Origin: Clonostachys chloroleuca
Lineage: Eukaryota > Ascomycota > Sordariomycetes > Hypocreales > Bionectriaceae
NCBI GenBank assembly: GCA_037952775.1
Contig: JBANAY010000004.1
Coordinates: forward strand, 14,074,001-14,138,000
DNA: 64,000 bases
Reading direction: 5' to 3'
Part shown: piece after piece, positions 34,086 through 45,964 of the stretch
Numbering within the stretch: the first letter of the stretch is position 1
How the letters are laid out: the number at the start of each line of letters is the position of its first letter
Translations under genes and position numbers: made by a program
Notes under the pieces: generated by a model
What the model was told of the DNA's origin: nothing
Seen by the model: only the letters and a program-made list of their open reading frames with translations
Database searches by the model: none

Positions 34086-36168
34086 ATGGTCCCGCCGCCA
34101 ATATTTCTTCCGGCACCTTCGCCCTCGCCGACTAGGACTGGCGGCACGGGCGGTCCTGCTGGCTATGGCCGGTCGTGTACAAACTGCTCGCGGGCCAAGG
34201 CCAAGTGCATTGTCAAGTACCCCGATGCCTCTTGTGTGCGCTGCGACCGCCTGGGCAAGGAGTGCCTGCCCATCGTCGCCCTGAGGAAGCGCGCCCCCAA
34301 GAAGTCGCCTTCCTCGCGCACAGCCAAGCTCGAGGAGAAGCTCGACGACCTGGTTTCGATTCTGCGAGGGACGCAGCAGCCGCAGCCGCCGCCCTCGAAC
34401 CCCGTTGCACAAGACCCGTACCCACAGCAGCCGTTGGAGCAGTCGCACAACATGCCCAGTCGCCTCGACTCTCTGGCGACGGCTGCCACAGCATCAGCTT
34501 CGACACCGACCAACATGTTGCACCCTTCTCAGTTCCAATCCGGCGCACCCATGTATGATGCCGCGGCTGACGACGCGCCTGAGCCCACACCGGCTGAGGC
34601 TGAGGTCTACCTGGACAAGTTCCGTGGCTGGCTTGAGAGGTTCCCCTTCATGTACCTGCCTCCCGAGGTCACCGCTGCCTCACTTCGCCGAGAACGGCCG
34701 TTTCTCTGGCTCTGTATTATGAATGTTACCTCAATGTCTGTACCGCAGATGCAAAGAATAAAAGTCACGGTCCGGCGAGAGGTGGCCCAGAGAGTCGTCA
34801 TGGACCACGAGCCAAGCATGGATATCCTGCTGGGGCTGCTTGCTTATCTGGGCTGGGCTTCGATGATTAGCGGTCCCGATTCAAAGCCCTTCCTGGTGTT
34901 GTATACACAGCTAGCCACGAGTGTTCTGCACGAGCTCTCACTGGCGAGATCGCCAATTGAAGAGCAGTATTTTCACAATTGTTTCAAAATTTGGGGAGGA
35001 CGGCCGCCCGCGCCCAAGATCAGAACACTAGAAGAACGCAGGGCTCTTCTGGCCACTTGGTATTGTACATCTGTGTACGTGCTTATCTACTTTTCTCTGC
35101 ATCTGTCCGTTCCTCATACTAACTCTGGCTAGACATGCTTCGTTTATTGGTAAAATGGACACACTTCGGTGGACCTCACACATAGATGAGTCCATTGAGA
35201 TACTCGAACGGGAAAAAGAAAGCCCTTTCGATGTCATCCTTACGAACCTCGTCAAGGTCCAGCAGATCACTGATGATGCACACCACCTCCTTGTACGGGA
35301 TCTGCTTGGGGGAGGGCCCAACGTGGCCCCCAGCTGTCTTTTCAGAACGGCGATGCTCTCGCGATTGAACACGCTCAAGGACAGTATGCCGTCAAATGTC
35401 GCAGCACACTGTAAGTTCCAAAACCCAAGCCCAATTGAGATTAGAGCTGATTGAGAGTCGATGCTAGATGTAATCCGTCTCCACATTCACTTTTGCGAGG
35501 TCCAAATCCATTCCACAGGGCTCTACTCGCAGTCCCTCACAGACACGCCCTATGGGGTTGATGCGCAGCGCATCGATTCCATGTACGGGTGCGTGAGATC
35601 AATTCGCGGCTGGCACGACTTGTTCTTCTCCCTCCCCATCAACGAGCTCCCAGGTTTACCATTCAGCTGCTTCATCCATCTCTTCCAGTGCCAAGTCTCG
35701 CTCTACAGACTGGCCACCACCGAAGACCCGGCCTGGGACAAGGACATGATGCGCCACACGGTCGACCTGCTCGAATTTCTGGACCAAGCGCACGATCGAT
35801 TCCAGCAATTGAACCAGGTCTACGTGCTTAAGACTGGGCCGGGCGACGAGACGCTCTGGCAGAAGGGATGCAAGATAATGAGGAACATCAAAGCAATGTG
35901 GGAGCCTGCCCTGGCCAGCGCGGCGCTGGGCGGCCTGCCGACACCCAGTAGTCAAGGGTTCAGCGGCCTGGGATCTGGATCGGTAGCTGGCATGCCTGTG
36001 CCGGGCCCAGTTCACAACAGTGGCGCGGCGGCGGTGATGGGCGGTGACAAGAACCCGCTCCTCCCGGAGAACGGACCGATGGATTTTAACGACATGGCTT
36101 GGATGACGGATGTTTTTGGGCCGTGGGATTTTCTTAAGAGTAATGAGTCGGGCGGGAAGACGTCGTGA
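34086..36168 (+). CDS. Zn2Cys6 transcription factor, 655 aa
   Basis: Exons 34086-35074, 35133-35410 and 35468-36168; introns 58 and 57 bp, phases agree. The zinc cluster has Cys at residues 31, 34, 41, 50, 53 and 60 (C-x2-C-x6-C-x8-C-x2-C-x6-C), the loop length seen in the WAR1/LEU3-like branch. It is preceded by a Pro/Ser/Gly-rich head and followed by a basic linker and a short coiled coil (KLEEKLDDLVSIL). The middle part is the helical fungal regulatory domain (YLDKFRGWLERFPFMYLPP). The C-terminus is Gly/Ser-rich with MDFNDMAWMTDVFGPWDF, an acidic-aromatic patch that could activate transcription. Nuclear regulator; target genes cannot be told from the sequence. Confidence 0.9.
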
Positions 36169-36682
36169 TGAAAGGATAGATCTGGGCGGAGCGGCGTTCT
36201 GGTTTCCTTTGTCTCATGATGATTCTTGCGCCCTATGACCTTGAACAGGAAGGATGGCCAGATTATAGATGCGAGAAGTAAAAGCTCTCCCAAATCACAG
36301 TATTATACCAAATAGAATATACCCCTGCGTAATAGGATGGCCAGCTATTGTCGTGAAGATGAGTGATCGTCTCTGGTGGCGTCATAGACGAGGCTAGTAC
36401 TACAAACCAAGGTGAATTAAATAGAGACGATGAAGAGTGTGTTGCTTTATTTCCGCCCCATTCCTTGTCTCCTAACACCTGATTGACTCGCAGATGAATG
36501 TTGCCTAGCCATTAGACAGGGGTCGACTCTGCCGTGCCGGCACAGAGACCAAGTGGGACTAAAGGTCGCACCAAGGCGCAAACTCCTCCCACGACACGGC
36601 ACAAGGCTGACGAGCGAACCTTTAATCCGACGACATCCATCCTCCGAACCTCCCCTCGCCGACTCTACCCTCGACCGGAAGA
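36169..36682. other. Intergenic, no gene seen
   Basis: 514 bp between two plus-strand genes: 3' UTR of the regulator and promoter of the DUF2196 gene. Confidence 0.45.
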
Positions 36683-37255
36683 ATGCTCAAACGCCCAAGA
36701 AACCGCCAGCCCCGAGCTCAGGGGCAGCAGCAACAACGCCCCAACAACGCACCATCGCGATCCAACCACCAACCCAAGTCTTCCGTCCCAACCGTCCAGC
36801 AGGTCGTCCCCGGCGCCAGCGTGTCGATAGTCCTTAAGGCAGACCAGCCCACGGGCAGGGAGACACCAGGTGTGGTGCAGGACGTCCTGACGCAGGGAAA
36901 CCACCCGCGAGGGATCAAGGTCCGCCTGCAGGACGGCCAGGTCGGCAGGGTGCAGCGCATGGGAGCAGGAGCAGGAAGCAGCAGCAGTGGTGCGGCCGAC
37001 GCGTCAAGGCCGAGCGCAGGCAGAAGCAACTTCACGCAGCGCTACACCGACGTGCGCTACGACGACGAGTATCCCGAGGGCCCGCCGCCGAGGAGCCTGG
37101 CCGACTTCTTCCCCGCGGAGCCCGAGCCTGAGCCTGCGCGGGAGCACACGTCATCGAGGACGCAGGAGGCGCTGGTGACTTGCCCGCTGTGCGGTAGCTT
37201 CGAGGGAGACGAGACAGCGGTGACACATCACATCGAGAAGGAACATTTGACCTGA
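36683..37255 (+). CDS. DUF2196 (YwbE-like) protein with C-terminal zinc-finger motif, 190 aa
   Basis: Single exon. After a Gln/Asn-rich basic head, residues 40-95 match the small DUF2196/YwbE domain: GASVSIVLKADQPTGRETPG, then VVQDVLTQGN, HPRGIKVRLQDGQVGRVQRM. A Gly/Ser and Pro/Glu linker follows. The last 25 residues carry CPLCGSFEGDETAVTHHIEKEH, a C2H2-like (UBZ-type) finger that may bind ubiquitin or nucleic acid. In bacteria the domain stands alone; the zinc finger is the eukaryotic addition. Biological role unknown. Confidence 0.75.
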   Translation: MLKRPRNRQPRAQGQQQQRPNNAPSRSNHQPKSSVPTVQQVVPGASVSIVLKADQPTGRETPGVVQDVLTQGNHPRGIKVRLQDGQVGRVQRMGAGAGSSSSGAADASRPSAGRSNFTQRYTDVRYDDEYPEGPPPRSLADFFPAEPEPEPAREHTSSRTQEALVTCPLCGSFEGDETAVTHHIEKEHLT

Positions 37256-38611
37256 GAGCATTGCGAAGGTGCCTTGCTTGTGATTAGGTGGTGATGGTTT
37301 TGGATGTGAAATTTCTCCTCTCTGCCAAGGCTTCCGGGAAGAAGTGGCCCGGCCCAAGGGACTTTTGACATCGGCTTTTAAGAGCGCTTCGGAGTCTTTG
37401 CGCCGAGGGATGTATCTGCAGGATATCCTGTGACACTGGCTCCTTTCTGACTTGAGGCGATTGCTCGGCTGTCTGTTCCTGCTAGAGCTTCGACTTGGGA
37501 TATGCTAGTACAGCTGGCCGATTCCCATGTGACAACTAACACACTCCATGCTAAGGCGAAATCATCTAATTTTGGCACATCTCTCGAGGAGAAGATGCTG
37601 CATTTCCTTCTCCGGTGCATAGGGACAGACGCAAAGCTCACGGACGGGCTTTAGATTGCATCGAACCGTCGATCAAACCGGGTTCCTCCGACTACAAACT
37701 ACAACAGAGACACCGACTCAGCGCCCGTGGGGGAAGGGTATTACTTCTGGGTCCTTGGCTGGCTTCGTCATTCCATCCTTGGAAAATCTCACGGTGCCAT
37801 CGCCTTGTTGCATTCCACCCAGTGAGCCAAAGCCGGTCTTCTCAATAGGATGGGCTCTGCTCCTCACACGAGTCATACAGCAGCCTTCGCTCATCCTGCC
37901 TCTCCGTATAACGGTTTCTCTGCGCCATGCCCTGGAGGTGTGAGGACTTCCCCACCAGTGGGAGAGTAATCAGGCAAATGTCTCTCATTTCCTTCTCGCA
38001 TGCCAAAGAACCAAGGAAGCAAACAGGATTTCTTGATTTCCCATGGCATACCTTGGTTGCTGTGGCCATTTCGAGGCGGGAATTTTTGTACTCTGATACA
38101 TGGTTGATCCTTATCGTGCATATTAACATCACATGACCGGATCGAACGATAGCTTCTTTGCCCTTGACTCATGGTCTGAGCCGGATGATGGGATGGTTTA
38201 TCGCTGACATTTTGCTGGTGATACCAGCTGTTTTCCCGCCGACATCTTAGCTCCCGAGCCGTTCTTAGGGCTTTCAAGGTAGTGAGTTTCGCTCAGAGCT
38301 ATTTCTCCGAGGCTGAGACCTCGGGAGGGGGTGTGAGTCGCTCTTCCCAGCAGACACCCCTCTTTCGAGCTCTTCTACCTTATATGAGATGTGGTGAAAG
38401 GTGTCGTGCTCACCTAATGCGGATGATGGCCCCGGATGCTCAACGGGCCATGTCTCATCACCGCCGTTGTATATTAATCTCCCGATGTCCTGAGCGCTTC
38501 GTCTTGAGTAGATAGTAGACCCAGGGGTCCTTCAATATAACACACATATACCACCATAGTCCCAGCTTTTAAGCATTATTTTTTTTGGTTCTAATTCAAG
38601 ACATAGCTTCA
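37256..38611. other. Intergenic, no gene seen
   Basis: 1.36 kb. Frames of 60-128 codons exist on both strands, but none has family resemblance or splice support. It marks the end of the compact housekeeping block. Confidence 0.45.
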
Positions 38612-39562
38612 ATGGTGTTTAGGTTCTTCGTTCTCCTGGCCTCTGCTCTGCTCGCCCAGGCCCATGATGGACCGGGCTGTGGTACAGCACCCCCTAGCCC
38701 CGAGTTCCTGGCAGTGGGACGGCAACTTGCTGACGGGGGAGAATATCGCGCGACATGATAACCGTCTTTCAAGGGTGAGGAGAACCATAGAGGTGGACGT
38801 TTATTTACACACCGTCGCCACATCAAAGGACAAACTAGTCAGCGTAGGTACATTCTGGGTATGAACAGCCAGGGAAAACTGACCGAAGAGTCAGCTTAGC
38901 GTCCTCCATAGGCAGTTCGCCGTCCTCCTCAAGTCATACCTACCGTACGGCATAACCTTCCACCTCAAGGGCACCACCGAGACCATCAACGAGAAATGGT
39001 CCCGAGACGGGGACGAGATGGGGATGAAGCGCGCGCTGCGCGCCGGCGGCTACCGCACCCTCAACATCTACTACGTCGAGGATCTCCACGGCGACCTTGG
39101 GTACTGCTACTACCCGACCGACGCGCCCCAGGGTTCGGAGGACTTCTATCGCGACGGCTGCTCCGTCCTGTCGTCCACGGTTCCGGGGGCTCCATGGCCG
39201 ACTTCCGCCTGGGCAAGACGTCCGTCCACGAGACGGGCCACTGGTTCGGGCTCATCCACACCTTTGAGGGGGTTGCGACGGCGACAACGACCTGGTTGAG
39301 GACACGCCCGCGCAGGCGAGCGCGTCGGCTGGGTGTCCCAAGGGGAGGGACTCGTGTCCTCTCAAGCCGGGGTTGGACCCGATCCATAATTATATGGATT
39401 ACTCGTCAGAGTGCGTTGATGTTTCATTTCATTTTTTTTTCTTCTCCGTAGTCTTTGATTCTTATGAGCTAACTTGATTGGTTACGCAGTGAGTGCTATA
39501 CTGAGTTCACCAGCGGGCAGATTGATCGTATTCACAGCTTCTGGGACAAGTATCGCAAATAA
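38612..39562 (+). CDS. Secreted metalloprotease, M43/MEP1 type, frame broken in three G runs
   Basis: Zinc endopeptidase secreted by many plant- and animal-associated fungi. Signal peptide [17 protein letters not shown], propeptide start [13 protein letters not shown], then the catalytic domain: [44 protein letters not shown], and the zinc-binding [13 protein letters not shown]. The Met-turn region contains HNYMDYSS and the C-terminus is [14 protein letters not shown]. Introns: 38844-38888 (45 bp) and 39411-39489 (79 bp). The frame slips at three G runs: 38735-38739, 39185-39189 and 39268-39272. The last two are repaired by one extra G each; the first needs one G fewer or two more. Three breaks could mean a real pseudogene, but their location in G runs matches the slip in the housekeeping RTR1 gene, so I keep it as CDS. 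About 285 aa if intact. Confidence 0.75.
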
Positions 39563-40813
39563 GACAGGGACGGGAGCTAAGTACGGCTGAGCCCTCTGGC
39601 CCCCTTGTCTGAAGTTTCTTTTTCTTCCGTTCTAGGGCATTTTTTCTAAATTTGCTTCCACCAGATATCAAGAGCATTCTGGGCACCTTGGTGTATAATA
39701 TTCTCACGAAACAAGTTTCTTCGCGTGATCCCTGGGGATAGAAACCAAGAAAAGGAATATCGGGGAATTTCATGCTCCATATGAGTCAGTTTACTCGTAT
39801 AACATTACGATATTCGCTTCATGGAGATTGGATGTTGGCTTTCAGCCAGCTACGCGCAGCTGGGGCGGCGGGGAGGAGCGTAAACGGAATAGCTGCATGC
39901 ATGTCTTTCCGCTCTCGATAGGCAAACGTTCCGGTGATTCAGCCTCCCTTTTGTGTGAATCGTTGTGAGTGGTCATTCAAGTTGCAACGGCGGTGAGGGC
40001 GGCTCTTGATATTGGAGACTTGAGACGAGAGATTCTGGAATACAGCGTACTTCCTTTCTAGGCAATTGAAGGTTCATGCCCCGAGAATCATGTCTGGGGG
40101 CCAACAAGTCTCGAGAATAAGAGATCCAAGGCAGCAGCCCTGTCATCTGTCATCTATGTCTCTTATACCCGTCTCTACCGCCTTGCCCACCTTTTGATGC
40201 TACGATGATCTCGGTTGCCCGATATAGTAATTTTCTTTAGTTAGCGCTTATCCTAATGTCCGTGGATCAGAGCCCTGGCGATGCTTGACAAAAAAAACAC
40301 TGCTCTCCGGACACTCCATTCTAACAAAAGAATTTGGAATCTCTGAGCACAATAAATGGCAAGATCAACGGACTTCTCACTATAAAGAGTCCGTTACCTT
40401 TTGAGTCTATGGTTTTTTTTTTCTCGTCAATGAACTGATAATAATCAATAACTTACATATGGAAAGTTGAGGGCTCAGTGTCGTGGTGTATCATGTTTTA
40501 TGTCACCCAACATGGCTTGCTTCTTAACTCCATGACTTTCCCATTTAACTCCCAAGCTCCGAAACTCCGGCATAACGGAAACCGCTATTCCATCCACATT
40601 TCCTTAAATCGCAAGGATGGATTCTCTAGACGTATCTTTATCGTAGAGCGGCAGTAGGTTTCATGCGGGGTGGTTAAATAGTATATAAGATGTATAAATC
40701 GTATGAGAATAAGAGAGTCCCAATTTCAAAACATCAGCACATCTCTGAATCAATCCATTCGAAAAGAGTGAACATTGCCCAAGCAAGCCAGCAATTGGCC
40801 AGAATATTACAGA
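39563..40813. other. Intergenic, no gene seen
   Basis: 1.25 kb between two plus-strand genes. TATATAA-like sequence at about 40680 lies some 130 bp before the dehydrogenase start and may be its TATA element. Confidence 0.45.
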
Positions 40814-42207
40814 ATGAGCCTCCCCAAGACTTTTAAGCAAGCCGCCTTCAAGGAGAACGGCGGGCCTCTGGTCGTCGAGGAGGTTGAGCTGACTCTTCCC
40901 TCCGACGGGCAGGTTTTGATAAAGGTGGAAGCTTGTGGCGTTTGCCACTCGGACAAGTTTCCTCAGTTCAATGGCATGGGAGCTGGTTTGTATGTTTCTC
41001 ATTGATTGAAAACGCCGAGAAACCGAAACTAATACCCCGTCTAGCCCTTTCGTCCCTGGCCATGAATTTATCGGGAGAGTGGCTGCGGTCCCTTCCGGCG
41101 AGAAGAAATGGAAAGTTGGTGACCGGATCGGCGGTGGCTGGCATGGAGGACACGATGGTAAGTATTCACATCAGTGAAGCTATTGAGTCACTACTCTAAC
41201 AGGTCCACTCCAGGCACATGCAATGCCTGCCAAAAAGGCTTGTTCCAGATGTGCGATAACAAGGTTATAAATGGAGAAATCGTGGGAGGAGGATGTAAGT
41301 TTCTCTACATACACTGGTAGCAAAGGAAACAATTTGTTCTAACTTTGTCAAGATGCCCAATACTGCAAGATTCGCTCCGAGTCGGGGGTCAGAATCCCCG
41401 AAGACATCGACGCTAAGCTTTACGCACCTGTTCTATGCGCTGGCGTTGCGACCTTCAACTCGATCCGCCAGCTCAATGTGCCCCATGGATCCACGGTTGC
41501 CATCCATGGTATTGGTGGTCTGGGACATCTTGCTATCCAGTACGCAAACAAACTCGGATACCGGGTTGTGGCTATTTCCCGTGGGAGCGATAAGGAAGAG
41601 TTTGCAAAGAGCCTGGGAGCACATGAGTATATTGATACAGCTACCCAAGATCCTGTCAGCACCCTCAAGGAATTAGGCGGTGCGTCTCTCGTTGTTTCCA
41701 CATCTCCTAACGGCGCGGACATAACACCCTTGCTCGGCGGGTTGGGCCCTCTAGGAAAGTTACTGGTTCTCTCTGGTAGGTTGTTTATGGATTCTTGATC
41801 GGGAATATAAAGCTAACAAGACGCTTTATTGCAAAGTTGCTGGTGACTTGTCGATTGACGTTCTTACTCTGGTAAGTCTCATCTACCTACATGGATAAGA
41901 GTAAGAGTGTCGTTTAAACTCTGGCTAACAAATTCTCACTTACATAGATGGGTTACGGGCTCTCCGTTCACTCCTGGCCTTCAGGTCACGCAACAGATGC
42001 AGAAGACACGATCGCGTTTACCAAGTTGCATGGTGTCAATTGTATGACACAGACATGGCCGCTAGAACAGGCCAATGAAGCATACAGTGAGTTATTTCGC
42101 GTACAACCCCGAATATCAGGGACGAGAGCTAACGTGTTATGAATAAAACAGACGCTATGGTTAGTGGCGACATACGTTTCCGGGCAGTGATCACTATGGA
42201 AGACTAG
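40814..42207 (+). CDS. Zinc-dependent alcohol dehydrogenase (MDR family), 340 aa
   Basis: Seven exons: 40814-40989, 41045-41157, 41214-41294, 41353-41775, 41837-41871, 41948-42086 and 42152-42207; all phases agree. NAD(P)-dependent oxidation of an alcohol or reduction of an aldehyde. Catalytic zinc ligands: Cys in ACGVCHSDKF and His in VPGHEF. The structural zinc loop TCNACQKGLFQMC shows three cysteines. Rossmann motif HGIGGLGHLAIQYA; VVAISRGSDK follows the second strand. End motif QANEAYNAMVSGDIRFRAV is typical. Six introns in 1.4 kb is dense for this genome. Substrate unknown. Confidence 0.92.
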
Positions 42208-42807
42208 GGTTTAGACCTTTGATAAGGGAAGTTCGAGAGGATCAACTCAACGAAACAACCTCATCTACGCAGCTCAGGGCCTGAGGAACGTGATTCGACG
42301 GAACCTACTTTGGATGGCGCCACGCAATGATCCGGAACTTTTGCCGAACTTGATTTGGAAGTCAATATCGGCGGCGTGTGCCGGGAGATTGCATCTCTCA
42401 GTATCCATTTGCCTCCGCATTTGCAGGGGATTTGCCGCGACCCCAGCTGGCCCTGGCAGATGATCATGGGCTACGTTGTTTTTGGAATCATTTCTCGTAA
42501 ACGGACCAATCATTTCGCTGACACGTTGCATCATACACGGGCGGTCTTTCTCTTCCTTTCAGTAGCGATACAGGCAAGCATCGAGAGTAAGCGCGTACCG
42601 GCTAGGAAGTGGTTTCAGTTTCGGAAGGTTGGCTTTTATGGCATGTACTGTAATCATGAATAATCATACTATCCCACATGGAACAATAGCCCCTGTTCGA
42701 CTGGAAAGAATATAAAGCCGGCTCAATGGCCGGACGATGCTAATGACTTCAGCTCCGAAGTTGAATCATTACCGAAATTGGCAAACAGTCTCTTACGTGT
42801 TACAACT
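42208..42807. other. Intergenic; promoter of the small secreted protein
   Basis: A 102-codon frame crosses this region without family resemblance. TATAAA at 42711-42716 lies 92 bp before the next ATG. Confidence 0.4.
42711..42716 (+). promoter_or_regulatory. TATA box of the small secreted protein gene
   Basis: TATAAA 92-97 bp before the ATG at 42808, the same spacing as in front of the two other secreted or metabolic genes in the window. Confidence 0.45.
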
Positions 42808-43471
42808 ATGAAGGTAACATACGCCCTCGCAGTAGCTTTAGCTAGCTTCGCTTCAGCACAAGTATACAGCGGGCCACTCTATGTTTACGGAGACAGTACC
42901 ACGACTGAGGTCAACGGCCTTCAGGTCTTCTCGAATGGAGGTATGCAAGTTTCATGGACCTTATCAACAATCGTAAGAATATTCTGACGTGATAATAGAA
43001 ACAATATATCTTGGTGACTACAAGGCTCTGAATGATCCCGAATATGCACCTGTCATCTGTAACTCTACCTAGCATCCTCCGCTCGTACCCCCTCTAACAA
43101 GTTTCGCAGATTCCTTGGACTTGTCCAACAATGTTGGCACTGCCAAAATCTACCTTAATCCAAACACCACCGGCCTTTCCCAGAAGCCGACTTGGTCGAA
43201 CCGCATCCTGGCTGAGCCCAATTACACTGGGGCCAGCGGGCTTAAAGTAGTCGCGCTTGACCCGAACGCGGGAAATCTTGCCGAATATCGAACTAAGTGG
43301 CTGGCTTATCACAGCGCTATCTTCTCCGCTGCTGACAATGGTGATGCTTCCTTCTCCGGGAGGGAGTATGCCGAGAGGTCGGCCGTATCGGGAGTGTGGG
43401 ACGTCTATGCTTACTGGATTGGCTCGGCTGATAACCACCACTTCAACTTCAGGACCAACCAGGTTGCTTGA
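42808..43471 (+). CDS. Small secreted protein, 184 aa, cell-wall-protein-like
   Basis: Exons 42808-42940, 42999-43058 and 43110-43471; phases agree. Signal peptide MKVTYALAVALASFASA. The mature part has almost no cysteine and alternates short beta-strand-like segments (PLYVYGDSTTT, IYLGDYKALND, TAKIYLNPN, VWDVYAYWIG). That layout recalls secreted cell-wall proteins of the PhiA-like kind, but I cannot assign it firmly. No GPI signal. Likely extracellular or wall-associated. Confidence 0.75.
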
Positions 43472-44909
43472 TTGAACCATGAGCGGACTTGATGTTACTT
43501 GGTTTGTCTACCAAAACGAGGCGGGTGGATGGTTGGAAGGAGATGTTGTGGATTGTTTCTCAAGAATAATTAGGAAGAAGTAGCTAGTTTTCATGATATG
43601 TGGAAAAAGTTAAACGCAGTACCTCTTGTGATTCAACACTCTCGACCTAGCAAATACTTTACATGGTTTGGGCATATAGAGACAAGGCTACGCCAGATCA
43701 ACGCTATGAGGAACAAGTGCTCAGATGGTTAAGCTTCTGGCATCGCTTGCAAATCTCCCCCAGTTGGTGTCTGTAATGATAAGTGTCGGCTGGAGTGCTG
43801 AGAAGACCAAAGAGGATGGGTGGAAATTGGCTCTCCTATAAAAAGAACCATATGAAGTGACCCGGCATAGACTTTACGTGACAGGTATTAAGAAAATAGG
43901 CCCCAGCGCTCGAAGATTTACACTTTTCACTCCCGCGATTCAAAAGCTACAGGCTATCTCTGATATTTGCAATTACTGGAGGCCCATACTCTAGGCTTAA
44001 CTGTTCGTCAGTTCAATACAACCAAATTTCTCGAAATGTGCGAGGCTTGCTGATGCACGGAGAGAGCTAGATTGGTGTAAGCTATCTGTGGGATTGGTAA
44101 GATAGGTCTACTTTCTGTAATATATATTGTTGACAGAGACATGGTCAAGTGTTAAGTTTAATGGGGTTTATTTTGATACAAGATGCATGCAGCCAATTCG
44201 ATTCCATTTCCTTATCTCAATTCGGATCGAGTGAAAGGATCGCACACCATGGCTATCAATGTTGTCAGACCGACTACATCCTCACCGCATTCAGATATCG
44301 CGTAGTTACTAATGGTTATCATAGGCCCAAAACAGCTAATGCCAATGCACCTTCCTTTTTCGCGCAGAGCTTCAAGAATCATTAAGTTTCTTCCTAAGTT
44401 TCCAAGAGCCCTTGACGGAAGCAATGAGAAAAGCAGCGATGCTTCCGTTCACATCAATAGGAGATACGAGCGGACATCACTGAATTACCGCATATTTTAA
44501 ATTCGAAGAACTAATGTTTCTCGTTGGCTTTGTCAGAGTTTACATATAGTTTGGCTATCTCATCCACAACTTCGCGGCTGAATCCCGTCGAGCGAGTCGC
44601 CAGCTCCGTGTCCGGATTTTTGCCATGAATTTGTGAATCTCTTTCATTTTGCCTTCCAACACTAATCATTTGATTCTTGTCTGACGAATTATGGATGATG
44701 CTGCTTACGTCATGCTCGGGGGCTCTTTCCGCCTTACTTATTTCGCTGCTGCGCCCCGCAATTGAACGACCTTCCTGAATCCGTCGCCGCGTGACACCGC
44801 CATTGATCGATTCAACGTCACCGATCACCTACGGTCCTGCTACGCCTGTCGATAGATCAAGACCAGCTCTTCCAGGAAGTCTGTTCGCGTTCCATATCTG
44901 TAGCCGACG
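43472..44909. other. Intergenic; one weak ORF
   Basis: 1.4 kb. A 105-codon minus-strand frame at 44511-44828 is polar and lacks family resemblance; it could be a small gene divergent from the membrane protein but I do not support it. Confidence 0.4.
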
Positions 44910-45964
44910 ATGAGCTCTATTGTAGTCGGTGTTTGCGGGGCCGCTGCTCTGGCGGTCGCGTTGTCTGGCTCCATCTACGCCGTCAACGCCTCCTTCACAA
45001 GAGTCCCCAAGAGGATCAGAGATACGACGACTTCCGCTTGGTTGAGGGCATGCGCTATCCTGACGACGATGTGAGTCCCCCTTGCCCCGCGGCACGTATT
45101 CATGGAACGCGCATAGCTCACAACAACACTAGATGGATCGCCATATGGCTGATCACGGCTATCATCAACGCCGTCTTCATCATTACTCACCGGCTGCCCC
45201 TCTTCCTGTATAGACTTTCACAACACTTGACTATGCTTAATGCTCTCACGGGCGCATCATCTATATGCTTGCTCCTCATCATTCAGACCGTCATTCTGTC
45301 CATCAGCACTTGGAACGCAGGTTCCCCGATCCGCGACTTTGTTCACGGGGCGTATCGCTTCATCATCTTGGGGCTTCTTCTGCTCTTGCCTCTTTCAGTA
45401 GCCAGCGTTGCCTTGTCCGAGTATCACTACTTGAACAGCGGCGACATGGGCCATCTGCGATCCATCATTGCCCTCTTTCTCATCGATGGCCTCATCGCTA
45501 TCATCAAACTCGTCGCAGTTGGATTGAACTTGATCTTCCTTCGATCCAAAGCTCGCTCTTCCCCAGTCGTGAGTATACATGAAACTCCCCGAATAATACG
45601 GCCTACCATATGCGCAATGAAACTGACATTTGCTGCGCTACAGCCATACCATAAACCCCTACTCATCATCAATCTCTTGTCATTCGGGCGGGATGCCTTT
45701 CAAGTCATCTTCATATCCCTCATCAGGCTGGGACTCGCTCGCAAAAACGGTAGATACCTACCAGTCAATGCCATCATCGTGCTGTCCGTGTTGAGCATCA
45801 TCATCGTCTCCTGGGCAACTGTGGCCTGTCTCATTATGGTGGTCGATATCGTCGCAGATTATGCCACCGCCCCAGCCGAGCCAGCTGTACAGCCAGACGA
45901 ACAACCAGACGAGACTAGTCCTCTTCTTGGGCGCGATGAGAGTCGGATTGCCACGGCTGCGTAG
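44910..45964 (+). CDS. Multi-pass membrane protein, about 305 aa, unknown family
   Basis: Exons 44910-45070, 45133-45568 and 45644-45964. Choosing this frame for exon 1 (MSSIVVGVCGAAALAVALSG) gives an N-terminal hydrophobic segment and an exact splice. About seven transmembrane segments follow, for example IAIWLITAIINAVFII, FIILGLLLLLPLSVASV, IIVSWATVACLIMVV. The cytosolic tail is acidic and ends with ETSPLLGRDES, resembling a dileucine vacuole or lysosome sorting signal. The second intron is 75 bp with no stop, so retention would add 25 residues without breaking the frame. No receptor or transporter family is recognised with confidence. Confidence 0.72.

Noticed and set aside
44511..44828. 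105-codon minus-strand ORF as a gene divergent from the membrane protein
   Set aside because: Polar sequence without domain, splice or homology signal; length is within chance expectation.
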